Below are positions 18,335 to 27,576 of a DNA stretch of 50,370 nt, one piece after another (within the stretch, counting starts at the first letter, position 1; each line of letters begins with the position of its first letter). Source of the DNA: Dysgonamonadaceae bacterium (GTDB taxonomy: Bacteria > Bacteroidota > Bacteroidia > Bacteroidales > Azobacteroidaceae); contig JAISYG010000053.1 in assembly GCA_031270075.1 (NCBI GenBank), positions 1 through 50,370 on the forward strand, written 5' to 3'. The notes under the pieces are model-generated. The model saw only the letters and a list, made by a program, of their open reading frames with translations. It ran no database searches and was not told the DNA's origin. Made by a program: the position numbers and the translations under genes.

Positions 18335-20578
18335 ATGAAAAGATGGTTATTATGTGGGTTATTGATTAGCTGTACCGTCGGTGTAAAAGCCGACTGGTAC
18401 AGCAATCTGTACCCTGCCAACTGGGTACCGGGTTATACTTACGGAACCGAGCAGCATTTCCTGCACGATTTTTCATACGCCGGTTATAGGATGGGCATTG
18501 ATGCAATTCCGCAGTCGGTCGGCGAAGCTTACATTGATGTAACCGAAGCGCCTTACAATGCCGATAAAACCGGGACTAACGATGCAACGGCGGCTATTCA
18601 AAACGCTATCAATGCCGTTTCGGCTCTCGGCGGCGGCACGGTCTATCTTCCGGAAGGAACGTTTAAAGTGAGAACAGCCGGCGGCAGCAGCGCCTTGAAA
18701 ATCAGTTCATCGAATATCATTTTGCGCGGCGCCGGCAAAGGCCGCACTTTCATTCGTTGCTACGAAGAAAATATGCGCAACAAACAGATTATTCTGATTG
18801 ATGGCGGAGGTTCCTGGGATACGCCCGAAGACGGTAAAACATACCGTTTCACGAGCGACATCGGCGATACGCCTTCCAAAGAAATCTTTCTGGACGATAT
18901 TACGGGTTTGACGTTAGGTACGTGGGTAATTATCCGTTCCGACCGTTCGTCCGAGTGGATTGCCGAACACAGTATGGGCGGTTTTTGGAGTCCCAATACT
19001 ACTATGGGCGTTACGTTTTACCGTCAAATCACGGGAATTAACCGCGAAGCCAAGTCGATTACGATTGATATTCCAACCCGCTATCCGGTAAAGATGCGCG
19101 ATAACGCCCGTGTGTATAAAGTTACACCGAAATTGTCGAACGTGGGCTTAGAAAATTTTTCCATCGGAAACAAGATGAATCCTGTAACGTTCGGCTGGGG
19201 CGAGGAAGATTACAATACTTCGGGCAACGGCGGTTATCAGGTGCATAGCGCATTTTTGATTAAATTTTCTCATGCCGTCAATTCTTGGGCGAGAAACATT
19301 GCTTCGTATCATGCTGACAATCCTGCGAATACTTCATTCGGCGAAATTCACATGAGTTCCAACGGCATGGATTTGAACCAATGCCGTAGTTTGACCATCG
19401 AGAATTGCGATTTCAGTTATCCGCAATACGAGGGTGGCGGCGGAAACGGCTATGGCCTCAACCTGTGCTCCGAAGATTGCCTGTTTAAGAATTACAGTTC
19501 AACCAGTTCGCGCCATGCATTTGCGTTCAAGTATGCATATTCCAATGGAAATGTGTTTGTTAATTGCACGGCTACAAACGCCAAATATGCCAGCGACTTC
19601 CATATGTATTTCAGCATGAGTAATTTGATTGACAATTACAATCTGGACGGCGACTTTATCGAAAGCAGCGTCCGGCCTTACGGTGCAAATGCGGGAAACT
19701 ATCATGGAATCACTTCGAGCCAAACGGTGTTTTGGAACAGTAATGGGCTGAAATACAAAGGCAACAACTACATTATCGACAGCCGCCAGCACGGTTATGG
19801 TTATATCATCGGTACGCGCGGAGCGGCTTCGGGCGTGAAAACCACGCCGACCTATATTTCCACTAAATACGGAAATGTGGAAACAGCTCCCGAAGATTAT
19901 AAGGAAGGCATCGGGCAAGGCGCATCGCTGGCCACGCCCTCATTGTACGATTCACAGTTGTGGAAACGGCAGGAGCGGGAATCAACGGCTTTGGATATTC
20001 CGGCAACCATAGAAGCCGAAAAATTCAAAAGTGTTTCCAACCTGCGGGCAGAAGCTTATAACGGCGGTTTCACGCTGACATCGCGAACCAACGGCGCGTG
20101 GGCGGAATATTACCTCAACGCACCGCAAGCCGGAAAATATCGTATCACATTACGGATGGCCGGTTTGCCGACGGGTGCAGTGGAAATCCGGCAAGGAGCA
20201 TCCGTTTTGTCAATATTAATTCCTCAAAATACAGACAATTATACAACTTATGCCGATAATTCGGCAGAACTGGATTTGCCCGAAGGTCTGCAAACCCTAC
20301 GTGTGAATTTTACCGGTTCCCAACTGAATTTCGACCAACTGATTATCGAATTTTTGGGAACGGGCATAAAGTCTGTCGCCGAGGCACGGGGACAGGTGTA
20401 TGTGCAAAACTTCCATTTGTATTTCGATGGTTATCCCGACAATGTGAATTTTACGGTTTACAGTGTTTCCGGGCAAAAAATCACAAGCGATCGTGCATTT
20501 GCGTTGCATCCGGGCGTATATATAGTTCGGGTGCAGACACTGCATCGTACCGATTCGCATAAAGTGATTGTAAATTAA
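18335..20578 (+). CDS. Right-handed beta-helix protein with CBM6-like and T9SS sorting domains
   Basis: This is probably a secreted polysaccharide-active enzyme or binding protein; the catalytic class is unknown. It has a signal peptide (1-19), then a pectate-lyase-3/GH55-type beta-helix (PF12708-like, about 70-540) opening with DKTGTNDATAAIQNAI and GGTVYLPEGTF. Next comes a CBM6-like module (about 555-668, opening IPATIEAEKF). The last ~70 residues look like a type IX sorting domain: short beta-strands, FTVYSVSGQKI, HPGVYIVRV and HKVIVN at the end. The mature enzyme would thus cross the outer membrane by T9SS and be anchored or released outside. HDFSYAGYRMG near residue 45 recurs, as I recall, in such beta-helix proteins. 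It is the last intact gene of operon A. Confidence 0.75.
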   Translation: MKRWLLCGLLISCTVGVKADWYSNLYPANWVPGYTYGTEQHFLHDFSYAGYRMGIDAIPQSVGEAYIDVTEAPYNADKTGTNDATAAIQNAINAVSALGGGTVYLPEGTFKVRTAGGSSALKISSSNIILRGAGKGRTFIRCYEENMRNKQIILIDGGGSWDTPEDGKTYRFTSDIGDTPSKEIFLDDITGLTLGTWVIIRSDRSSEWIAEHSMGGFWSPNTTMGVTFYRQITGINREAKSITIDIPTRYPVKMRDNARVYKVTPKLSNVGLENFSIGNKMNPVTFGWGEEDYNTSGNGGYQVHSAFLIKFSHAVNSWARNIASYHADNPANTSFGEIHMSSNGMDLNQCRSLTIENCDFSYPQYEGGGGNGYGLNLCSEDCLFKNYSSTSSRHAFAFKYAYSNGNVFVNCTATNAKYASDFHMYFSMSNLIDNYNLDGDFIESSVRPYGANAGNYHGITSSQTVFWNSNGLKYKGNNYIIDSRQHGYGYIIGTRGAASGVKTTPTYISTKYGNVETAPEDYKEGIGQGASLATPSLYDSQLWKRQERESTALDIPATIEAEKFKSVSNLRAEAYNGGFTLTSRTNGAWAEYYLNAPQAGKYRITLRMAGLPTGAVEIRQGASVLSILIPQNTDNYTTYADNSAELDLPEGLQTLRVNFTGSQLNFDQLIIEFLGTGIKSVAEARGQVYVQNFHLYFDGYPDNVNFTVYSVSGQKITSDRAFALHPGVYIVRVQTLHRTDSHKVIVN

Positions 20579-20593
20579 GAAATTAAAAAAATC

Positions 20594-20906
20594 ATGAAAT
20601 AAAAATACTATTTTTAAGCCTTTTGGTTTTTTTCTTGCCTTTGAAAGCTATTCTAATGTGTATGAACGTATTGTATGGGAAGATGGCTTCGGCGACGACC
20701 GCCTTTCATTCTATCAGACAAACAATGTCATTCGTTTCTCGGAAGCGATAAGTACCGTCAAACTGTATTCGTTGCAAGGACAAATCGTGCTGACGAAAAC
20801 GCAAACCGACGCCGTGAACGTTGCTTGCCGGGCCAAAGATGTGTATGTGCTGCAATTGACCGACAATCGAAGGTTACAATCCGTGAATAAAATTGTAATT
20901 CATTGA
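20594..20906 (+). pseudogene. Decayed gene: signal peptide plus orphan T9SS sorting domain
   Basis: An ATG at 20594 is followed at once by a stop, but shifting one base opens a good signal peptide (KILFLSLLVFFLPLKA). A second shift within a run of seven T would join it to the 82-codon frame at 20658-20906. That frame encodes little but a T9SS-type C-terminal domain (TVKLYSLQGQIVL ... DVYVLQLTD ... VNKIVIH). No passenger domain lies between signal and sorting domain. I read this as a gene that lost its catalytic part by deletion and then gained frameshifts. A small functional protein from the GTG at 20658 is possible but would lack a signal peptide. Confidence 0.5.
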
Positions 20907-20996
20907 TATTCAATTAATAGTTTGGTCGCTATGTGTATCTGTGCTCGTTCGGCATTGTATGGTTTTCAGTGATAGCGCTCCTTCTATTTCAATTTT

Positions 20997-21125
20997 GTAC
21001 ATAAATGGTTTAATTCTATACATTTTTGCAAATATTAAACCTTTTATGTACATAAATAGATATATCTATCCGGCAAAAATCCGGTTCTTTGCAAAAAATG
21101 AAATTTATTCAGGATTATTCACAAT
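20997..21125 (+). promoter_or_regulatory. Operon B operator/leader block (copy 2 of the duplicated element)
   Basis: The non-coding stretch 20907-21224 contains this block. The inverted repeat has 18-bp arms at 20997-21014 and 21034-21051, with one mismatch. It aligns with copy 1 (11362-11490) at the same length, and the same GTTCTTFG-like position is occupied by GTTCTTTG at 21084-21091, exactly 87 bp from the left edge in both copies. Inner arm bases differ between copies but change together, so the symmetry is kept. The leader to the ATG at 21225 would be about 130 nt. Confidence 0.7.
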
Positions 21126-21224
21126 TAAAAAGGAAATGCCTATGGACACCGATTGATTAAAAAACGAATCTTGCAATGCAAACGCTTATTAATTTTAAAT
21201 TACAAACATTTTAAAGTAAAAAAC

Positions 21225-24200
21225 ATGAAAAACAAACGAAGAATTTTCTCGCTGTTAGGGGTATTTTGCTTCACTTTTGTTTATGCAATCGAAGGAAATG
21301 CCGATAACATCAATCTATCAAGAGCACAGCAAAATCCGATAAAAATTACGGGACAGGTTGTGGATGCCGGAAGCGGTGAGGCGCTAATCGGTGTCAGTGT
21401 AGTAGAAAAGGCTACTAATACGGGGACAGCCACAGATGTGAACGGAAATTTCACGCTGACGGTCAGTAATCCCGATGCTACGCTGGAAGTTTCCTATATC
21501 GGTTATTCTTCCGTTTCCTACAAATTAAACGGACGCACGGAAGTGGTAATTCCGATGTCGGAAGATACCCAAACGCTCGATGAAGTAGTGGTGGTAGGTT
21601 ACGGCACACAAAAGAAAGTGAACCTGACGGGAGCCGTTTCCGCCGTTAAAATCGGAGAACAAACGGCGAGCCGTTCCGTCAGTAATGTATCGTCCGGATT
21701 GGTTGGGTTGTTGCCCGGACTTACGGTCATGCAATCGACCGGGTTTGCCGGATTCAACGGCGCTTCCCTTCAGATTCGCGGATTGGGAACCATCAACAAT
21801 GCCGATCCCTTGATCGTGGTGGACGGTATGCCGGACGTCGACATCAACCGGATGGATATGAACGATATCGAAAGCGTATCGGTATTGAAAGATGCCGCTT
21901 CTTCGGCGGTATATGGTTCCCGCGCTGCAAACGGGGTGATTTTGATTACAACCAAAACAGGGAAAGGCCGGGAAAAAACGAAAATCAGCTATTCCGGCAA
22001 TTACGGGATATCGCAGCCTTCGCATTTTTATAATTATTTTGCCGATTATTCCCGTGCGATGTTGATGCAAATACGCGCTTCGCAGACAGGCAACCAGAAC
22101 AGTAATTTCCGTCAGAGTTCGGTCGAACAATGGCTGGCAATGAGTTTGGTAGACCCCATCCTGTTTCCGAATACGAATCAATACGACGAAATGTTCCAAA
22201 CTGCAACGATGATGAGCCACAACGTTTCGGCTTCCGGCGGCAACGACCAGCACAATTTTTATCTTTCCGTAGGGGTGATGGACGAAGAAGGCCTTCAGAT
22301 TCATAATGAATACGACCGGTATAACATGCGCTTTAATCTGGATTACAAAATCCGGGATAACTTGAAAGTAGGCATCAAAACGGATGGGCAGTGGTCGATT
22401 ATCAATTATCCGCGGTCGGCCGGTTTGGAAAATGCAGGCTTGATGTATGCCGTATCTGGCATCCTGAACGTGCATCCGGAAACCGGCGAATACGGCGGAG
22501 CGATGGCTTACGGCGAAAATGCATCGGCCGGAAACATGGTGTTGGAATACGAAGCCTATAAAAGCATCCGGACTCAACAAGGATATAACGGAACGGTTTA
22601 CGGCGAATGGGAAGTCCTCAAAGGATTGAAAGCGACCGTCAGTTATGGCTTGAATTATCTCAACCGGTTTGATAAATCGTATCAAAATATTACTCCGCAG
22701 TATAATTTCCAATTGGGAACCATTGCACGGACGATGCCGACCGACGACCAAATCAATAATTCAACGCAACAAAATTATAAAACTTTGTTTGAAGGACGTT
22801 TGTCGTACGATAAGGAAATTGCCGGCGGACACCATTTGACGGCTTTGGTAGCTGCTACCGAAGAATACTGGAATCGACTGGCTTTCAGTGCACAACGGAA
22901 AGAACGTTTGCACCCGACTTTGACCGAACTCGACGCCGCTTCCCAATCCAACATGACCAACGGCGGCTGGTCGGATGCCGAAGGTTTGCGGTCGTTTTTG
23001 GGAAATATACATTATCGCTTGCAGGAAAAATACATCCTGGATTTAAGTTTTCGGTACGACGGTTCGTCCAAATTTGTAGAAGGACACCAATGGGGATTTT
23101 TCCCGTCGGTGGGAGCCAGTTGGCGTTTTTCGGAAGAAAATTTCTTTGAACCTATGAAGAAAATATTCAGCAGCGCCAAGCTAAAAGCTTCTGTTGGAAC
23201 GTTGGGTAACAATTCAGGCCCAGGCCGTTACGAACAAAAGAATACACTCGCTACTACCAATTACATCTTAGATGGTAAAATCGTAAAAGGCTTCAGCGCA
23301 TCCAAAATGATTAATCCCAATTTAACCTGGGAATCGACCAAAGTAACCAACCTGGGTTTGGATCTGGGATTTTTCAAGAATAAACTGATTGCGGAATTAG
23401 CTGTTTATGAACGTTATACTTCGGATATGATTCGTTCATCGACTCTGTCATCGGTACTTACCGGTTACGATGCTCCCCGCATCAATATCGGCGACATGCG
23501 CAACCGCGGAGCTGAACTGGAAATCAACTGGGCAGACAAAATCGGAGCCATCAAATACCACATCAACCTGAATGCTTCCTATAATCAGAATATCTTGATA
23601 GAATGGGGCGATTATTTGGGAAAAGGCTGGGAACGGATTGATATGCCCTACCGGTTTATGTATATTTACGAGGCTTATCCGGGTTTAATCCAGTCGTGGA
23701 ACGATATTTACAATGCTCCATATCAGGAAAATACAACAATGGCTCCGGGTGATATCCTGTTAAAGGATATTACCGGCGACGGTAAGGTAAACAGCGACGA
23801 TAGAGTGGCTTTCCCTAATCAATATCGCCAAAGACCGAATGGACAGTATGGTGTAACGCTGGGTGCACAATGGTATGGATTTGATTTTCAGGCGCTTGTT
23901 CAGGGCAGTTACGGACGGCATGACTTATGGCTTGATAATTACAATAACGTCAATGTTCCGGCAGACCGTTACGCATTCCAGGATTTCCATTGGCAGGATA
24001 CCTGGACGTTGGATAACCGCGAGGCTTCGATGCCGAGATTGGTAACCGGATCGGGCGGACGAAATCGGGAAGAATCGACTTTCTGGTCATATAACACGGC
24101 TTATGCACGCTTAAAGAACCTGCAACTCGGATATGCCATTCCGAAATCCGTATTAAGCAAGATCGCTTTTGATCGTGTGCGTATTTTCTGTTCGGCTGAA

Positions 24201-24311
24201 AATCTTTTTACAATTTCGGAATGGAAAGGCGTTGATCCTGAAAAAATCCACAATGCGGATGCTTATCCTTTGGTTAAAACATTCTCGGTAGGATTAAATG
24301 TTGAATTTTAA
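21225..24311 (+). CDS. susC: SusC/RagA-family TonB-dependent outer-membrane transporter (operon B)
   Basis: This is a second outer-membrane glycan pump of about 1028 aa. The frame is open back to 21153, but the ATG at 21225 (MKNKRRIFSL) starts a proper signal peptide and lies after the conserved leader. The order is as in the family: CarboxypepD_reg-like domain (ITGQVVDAGSGEALIGVSVV), TonB box (TLDEVVVVGYGTQKK), plug (VLKDAASSAVYGSRAANGVILITTK), barrel ending FSVGLNVEF. It is clearly different in sequence from the operon A pump, so the two are not a recent duplication even though their upstream blocks are nearly the same. It is followed 13 bp later by susD. Confidence 0.95.
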   Translation: MKNKRRIFSLLGVFCFTFVYAIEGNADNINLSRAQQNPIKITGQVVDAGSGEALIGVSVVEKATNTGTATDVNGNFTLTVSNPDATLEVSYIGYSSVSYKLNGRTEVVIPMSEDTQTLDEVVVVGYGTQKKVNLTGAVSAVKIGEQTASRSVSNVSSGLVGLLPGLTVMQSTGFAGFNGASLQIRGLGTINNADPLIVVDGMPDVDINRMDMNDIESVSVLKDAASSAVYGSRAANGVILITTKTGKGREKTKISYSGNYGISQPSHFYNYFADYSRAMLMQIRASQTGNQNSNFRQSSVEQWLAMSLVDPILFPNTNQYDEMFQTATMMSHNVSASGGNDQHNFYLSVGVMDEEGLQIHNEYDRYNMRFNLDYKIRDNLKVGIKTDGQWSIINYPRSAGLENAGLMYAVSGILNVHPETGEYGGAMAYGENASAGNMVLEYEAYKSIRTQQGYNGTVYGEWEVLKGLKATVSYGLNYLNRFDKSYQNITPQYNFQLGTIARTMPTDDQINNSTQQNYKTLFEGRLSYDKEIAGGHHLTALVAATEEYWNRLAFSAQRKERLHPTLTELDAASQSNMTNGGWSDAEGLRSFLGNIHYRLQEKYILDLSFRYDGSSKFVEGHQWGFFPSVGASWRFSEENFFEPMKKIFSSAKLKASVGTLGNNSGPGRYEQKNTLATTNYILDGKIVKGFSASKMINPNLTWESTKVTNLGLDLGFFKNKLIAELAVYERYTSDMIRSSTLSSVLTGYDAPRINIGDMRNRGAELEINWADKIGAIKYHINLNASYNQNILIEWGDYLGKGWERIDMPYRFMYIYEAYPGLIQSWNDIYNAPYQENTTMAPGDILLKDITGDGKVNSDDRVAFPNQYRQRPNGQYGVTLGAQWYGFDFQALVQGSYGRHDLWLDNYNNVNVPADRYAFQDFHWQDTWTLDNREASMPRLVTGSGGRNREESTFWSYNTAYARLKNLQLGYAIPKSVLSKIAFDRVRIFCSAENLFTISEWKGVDPEKIHNADAYPLVKTFSVGLNVEF

Positions 24312-24324
24312 TTGAAAAAAGAAT

Positions 24325-26079
24325 ATGAAATACTTTAAATATATATTACTGCTTATGATCGTAGGATTACTTAATTCCTGCGTGAAAGATCTGTTAGATC
24401 AGCAACCTACTACGGCGGTATCTTCCGATCTTTTCTGGAAGACGACCGACGATGCGTTGACCTCCACTCTGGGGGTATATCAGGCGACCCGCACACTTTT
24501 CGGACGGGATTACTACTTCGATGGCGTAGGCGAATTTCAAAACACAAGAGGTACCAGCGGCGGCAGTGTCGGAAATAATTTTTACCAGACCAACGGCGGC
24601 AGTTTTGGGGCTATGTGGAATGATGCCTACCGGGTGATCAACCGCGCTAATTTTACCATCAAAAATATCGAAGCAATGATTCAGCGGACTACTCACGAGG
24701 AAACCAAAAAACAATTGGAACGGGTGAACGGGGAAAATTATTTTCTTCGCGCTTTGGCCTATTTCCGTTTGATACAGTTGTGGGGTGATGTACCGTATTA
24801 TACCCAAGTGCTGGAAGGCGACGAAGAAGCTATTACACTTTCCCGGACACCAATCAACGAGATAAAGGACAACTTAATCCAGGATTTGACTTATGCTGTT
24901 TCCGTATTGCCAACCAAGATAACGAATACCGGTGAAAGAGGTCGCGCCACACAGGTATCCGCTCTGGCTTTCAGGGGAAAAATCGAACTCTATTGGGCTT
25001 CCTGGAAAAAATACGGATGGCCTGAATTGGACGGGTTCACCCAAAGTGCAAGCGAAGCCCAACAGGCTTATCAGAAAGCTGCTGACGATTTCAGAAAAGT
25101 AATTAATGATTACGGTTTGAAACTGTTCAGCGAAGGGAATCCGGGAACTTACGACAATCCGTCGTATGGCCGGTTATTCCAATATTATAGCGAATACGAT
25201 CCGGAAATTATTTTCTCCGTACAGTTTGGCGGCCCGAATTTAGGTCAGGGTGAAGAAATGCTCCGTGATTTCGGTACACGTACTACCGGAAATGCACAAT
25301 GTTGGGTGATGCCCTGTAGCCGTTTGGTTGACCGCTATCAATCGCTGACAACCGGCGATTGGGTCGAACCGCTTGTTTTGGTAAATAATCCGGCAACACC
25401 TAATGGATCGCTCAATCCGCAAAGCTACGAAAACCGCGACTGGCGCATGAAAGCGACTTTGCTTTGGGAAGGGGAAACCATTCAAGGCATTTCAAATGAC
25501 GGGTACAACATGACCGGCACTTTCATCATGAAAATGGGAGTACGGGAAGCTCCATATATCAATAACGACGCCAGCGGACAAACCGGTTATCTTTACCGGA
25601 AATGGATACGTCAGGAACCGATTGCCGAAAGAAGCCAAGGTCCGCAGGATTTTTATTTGATGCGTTTAGCTGATGTCTATCTGATGTATTGTGAAGCTGT
25701 TAATGAAGTGAGCGGCCCTTCCGACGAACTCGTTTCATTGGTCGATAAAATCCGGCAAAGAGGCAATTTACCCGGTTTGGCGCCTGCAAAATATGCCGAT
25801 AAGGCTGCTTTCTTCGATGCCATCAAACAGGAACGCATTGTGGAATTAATTGCCGAAGGAATCCGCCCGTTCGATATCCGCCGCTGGCGGGAAGCCGAAG
25901 CAATCTGGGGCGGCCCCCAAAGTCCCGGATGGCCGATGTACAATACCCAGGGAGGTTTTGTGAAAGATCAGTTGAAGAATGTCGATGCACGAACGTATGA
26001 ACGTTTTTATATCTACAAGATTTCCGATACGGATAGAAGCCGTAATCTGAATCTGACTCAAAACCGGCCGTGGTTGTAA
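24325..26079 (+). CDS. susD: SusD/RagB-family glycan-capturing lipoprotein (operon B)
   Basis: This 584-aa lipoprotein is the partner lid of the operon B SusC. The lipobox is LNSC, followed by VKDLLDQQPTTAVSS, a classic SusD N-terminus. Family motifs include NYFLRALAYFRLIQLWGDVPYY, DFYLMRLADVYLMYCEAVNEV and RIVELIAEGIRPFDIRRWREAE. The length is typical. It shares little beyond family motifs with the operon A SusD, which supports different ligands or different parts of one ligand for the two pumps. Confidence 0.95.
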   Translation: MKYFKYILLLMIVGLLNSCVKDLLDQQPTTAVSSDLFWKTTDDALTSTLGVYQATRTLFGRDYYFDGVGEFQNTRGTSGGSVGNNFYQTNGGSFGAMWNDAYRVINRANFTIKNIEAMIQRTTHEETKKQLERVNGENYFLRALAYFRLIQLWGDVPYYTQVLEGDEEAITLSRTPINEIKDNLIQDLTYAVSVLPTKITNTGERGRATQVSALAFRGKIELYWASWKKYGWPELDGFTQSASEAQQAYQKAADDFRKVINDYGLKLFSEGNPGTYDNPSYGRLFQYYSEYDPEIIFSVQFGGPNLGQGEEMLRDFGTRTTGNAQCWVMPCSRLVDRYQSLTTGDWVEPLVLVNNPATPNGSLNPQSYENRDWRMKATLLWEGETIQGISNDGYNMTGTFIMKMGVREAPYINNDASGQTGYLYRKWIRQEPIAERSQGPQDFYLMRLADVYLMYCEAVNEVSGPSDELVSLVDKIRQRGNLPGLAPAKYADKAAFFDAIKQERIVELIAEGIRPFDIRRWREAEAIWGGPQSPGWPMYNTQGGFVKDQLKNVDARTYERFYIYKISDTDRSRNLNLTQNRPWL

Positions 26080-26112
26080 AAAAGGAATGTTTATTTAATA
26101 ATTCGGTAAAAA

Positions 26113-26505
26113 ATGAAAAATTCAATTAAAATAACAAGTATAATCCTTCTGGGTTTATTCATGGTCACTTGCAGCGATTATCCGATAGATGACCGCAACT
26201 TGTTGATCACAGACAAAGAAGCATGCAGTATGACCGTTTTTGAACTGCTGGGTCCGGACAACCGGAACTCACTGATCGGCACCGCCGTCATTGATAATGA
26301 TAACAATACGGTAACAGCGATTGCCAAGTTCGGAACCAATTTGAAACACGTAAAACCGCGTTGTAGCGTGGAAATTGATTGTATTGTTACGCCGATGATG
26401 GGTGAATGGGTGGATTTTACACAACCTCGCCAATACACTGTTATCTCCGGTAACCGGAAAATACAAAAGACTTATACGATTACAGTAACGGCACAAGGTG
26501 AATAA
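26113..26505 (+). CDS. Small surface lipoprotein, DUF5018-like
   Basis: This is a 130-aa lipoprotein with signal and lipobox MVTC followed by SDYPIDD, acidic enough for surface export. The rest is one beta-sandwich-like domain ending in a strand pattern (YTVISGNRKIQKTYTITVTAQ) that resembles the DUF5018/Ig-like repeats seen in glycan-binding SusE-type proteins. No catalytic residues are evident. It lies 33 bp after susD and 18 bp before the next gene, so it belongs to operon B. The likely role is as a minor glycan-binding or adaptor subunit. The domain name is tentative. Confidence 0.55.
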   Translation: MKNSIKITSIILLGLFMVTCSDYPIDDRNLLITDKEACSMTVFELLGPDNRNSLIGTAVIDNDNNTVTAIAKFGTNLKHVKPRCSVEIDCIVTPMMGEWVDFTQPRQYTVISGNRKIQKTYTITVTAQGE

Positions 26506-26523
26506 TTATTTAAAAATAAAAAG

Positions 26524-27570
26524 ATGAAAACAATCAGTATATTACTATTGACCGCCGTGTGTTTTTTTATTTCGTGCAGTGATGATAACGAATCGTTATT
26601 GAAGAACGATTTGATAAAAAAAACAATGGCCCCTGCTATTGCAGGTGAAAAAATAGATTTTGCTTACGCGATAGGAACACTGTCCGGTAAATTGGCGACT
26701 GCGCAGGCCGAAGCTTCCATCGCGGGAGCTGCCGGCACCGGTTTTGAATGGTATTCGTATTATACGGCTTCCAACGAAATAACCGTCGATGGCACACGTT
26801 ACCCCGGCGGTTCGGAAGTTCCCGTAAAGTCGGTGAAGGAAACAAGTACGAGCGGAGCTGTTTCTACGGCAACACTGGAAGACAAAATCGACGAAGTGTA
26901 TATGAACCCTTCCGTACCTCACGGAACAAGGATGGTCGATTTGATTGCGGTTACGTTGCGTTACAGTTATATAGTTCCGGCAGAAGCCAAAGGACAAAAA
27001 GTTTCTTTTGTGTTCTCGGCTAAATCTTCCACCGGCGAAAGCGTTTCGTATAAAACACCCGAATACAACGTTTCTAAAATGGACATGAAACGCTTAATCC
27101 CGTTGACGACAGCGAATGTTTGCTATTTTTCCATCGAAAATATGGCTGCTTATACGCTCGCAGAAGTGAACAGTCAAAATTTGTCCGATAAAATAGATTT
27201 TATCTATATCCATCAGGCTAAATTGGATAATTTCGATTACGGACACGCTTTTGTATCTCCCGGAACAGATCCGAAGTATATCGCTACTCCGAATGTTATT
27301 CCCGGCAACTGGACAAAAAACAGTACCCGGATGGAAAAACGCGCCGATGTAAGGGACGCTCAACTGAAAGGCAGCATTCCGAATGTTTATATCGACGATA
27401 TCGACTTCCAAACGTTGCAATTAGATCAGGCTTACGATTTTGTTCTGAACTTTGCAGCGGATGAAGGTGCTTTCATGAAAACGGCCAACGGCAAATATGC
27501 TGCCTACGTTTACATCAACCGGCTGGCAACGGGAACGGTAACCGTAAGCATCAAACGTTATCCTTTATAA
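26524..27570 (+). CDS. DUF4466-like surface lipoprotein
   Basis: This is a 348-aa lipoprotein with lipobox FISC followed by SDDNES, a strong surface-export signal of the Ser-Asp-rich type. The opening LLKNDLIKKTMAPAIAGEKIDFAYAIG fits what I recall of the DUF4466 family, which often sits beside SusCD in Bacteroides. The protein is beta-rich and has no recognisable enzyme motif. In operon B it takes the place usually held by a surface glycan-binding protein, so a binding role is the best inference. It is only 6 bp from the following beta-helix gene. Confidence 0.6.
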   Translation: MKTISILLLTAVCFFISCSDDNESLLKNDLIKKTMAPAIAGEKIDFAYAIGTLSGKLATAQAEASIAGAAGTGFEWYSYYTASNEITVDGTRYPGGSEVPVKSVKETSTSGAVSTATLEDKIDEVYMNPSVPHGTRMVDLIAVTLRYSYIVPAEAKGQKVSFVFSAKSSTGESVSYKTPEYNVSKMDMKRLIPLTTANVCYFSIENMAAYTLAEVNSQNLSDKIDFIYIHQAKLDNFDYGHAFVSPGTDPKYIATPNVIPGNWTKNSTRMEKRADVRDAQLKGSIPNVYIDDIDFQTLQLDQAYDFVLNFAADEGAFMKTANGKYAAYVYINRLATGTVTVSIKRYPL

Positions 27571-27576
27571 AACAGT

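Noticed and set aside
21525..22751. A 408-codon open frame on the minus strand
   Set aside because: It lies fully antisense to the susC of operon B, has no start context or family likeness, and its composition is that of a shadow frame.
13042..24311. The two SusC genes as a recent tandem duplication
   Set aside because: The proteins share only family motifs and differ in length and signal region; only the upstream blocks are closely similar.
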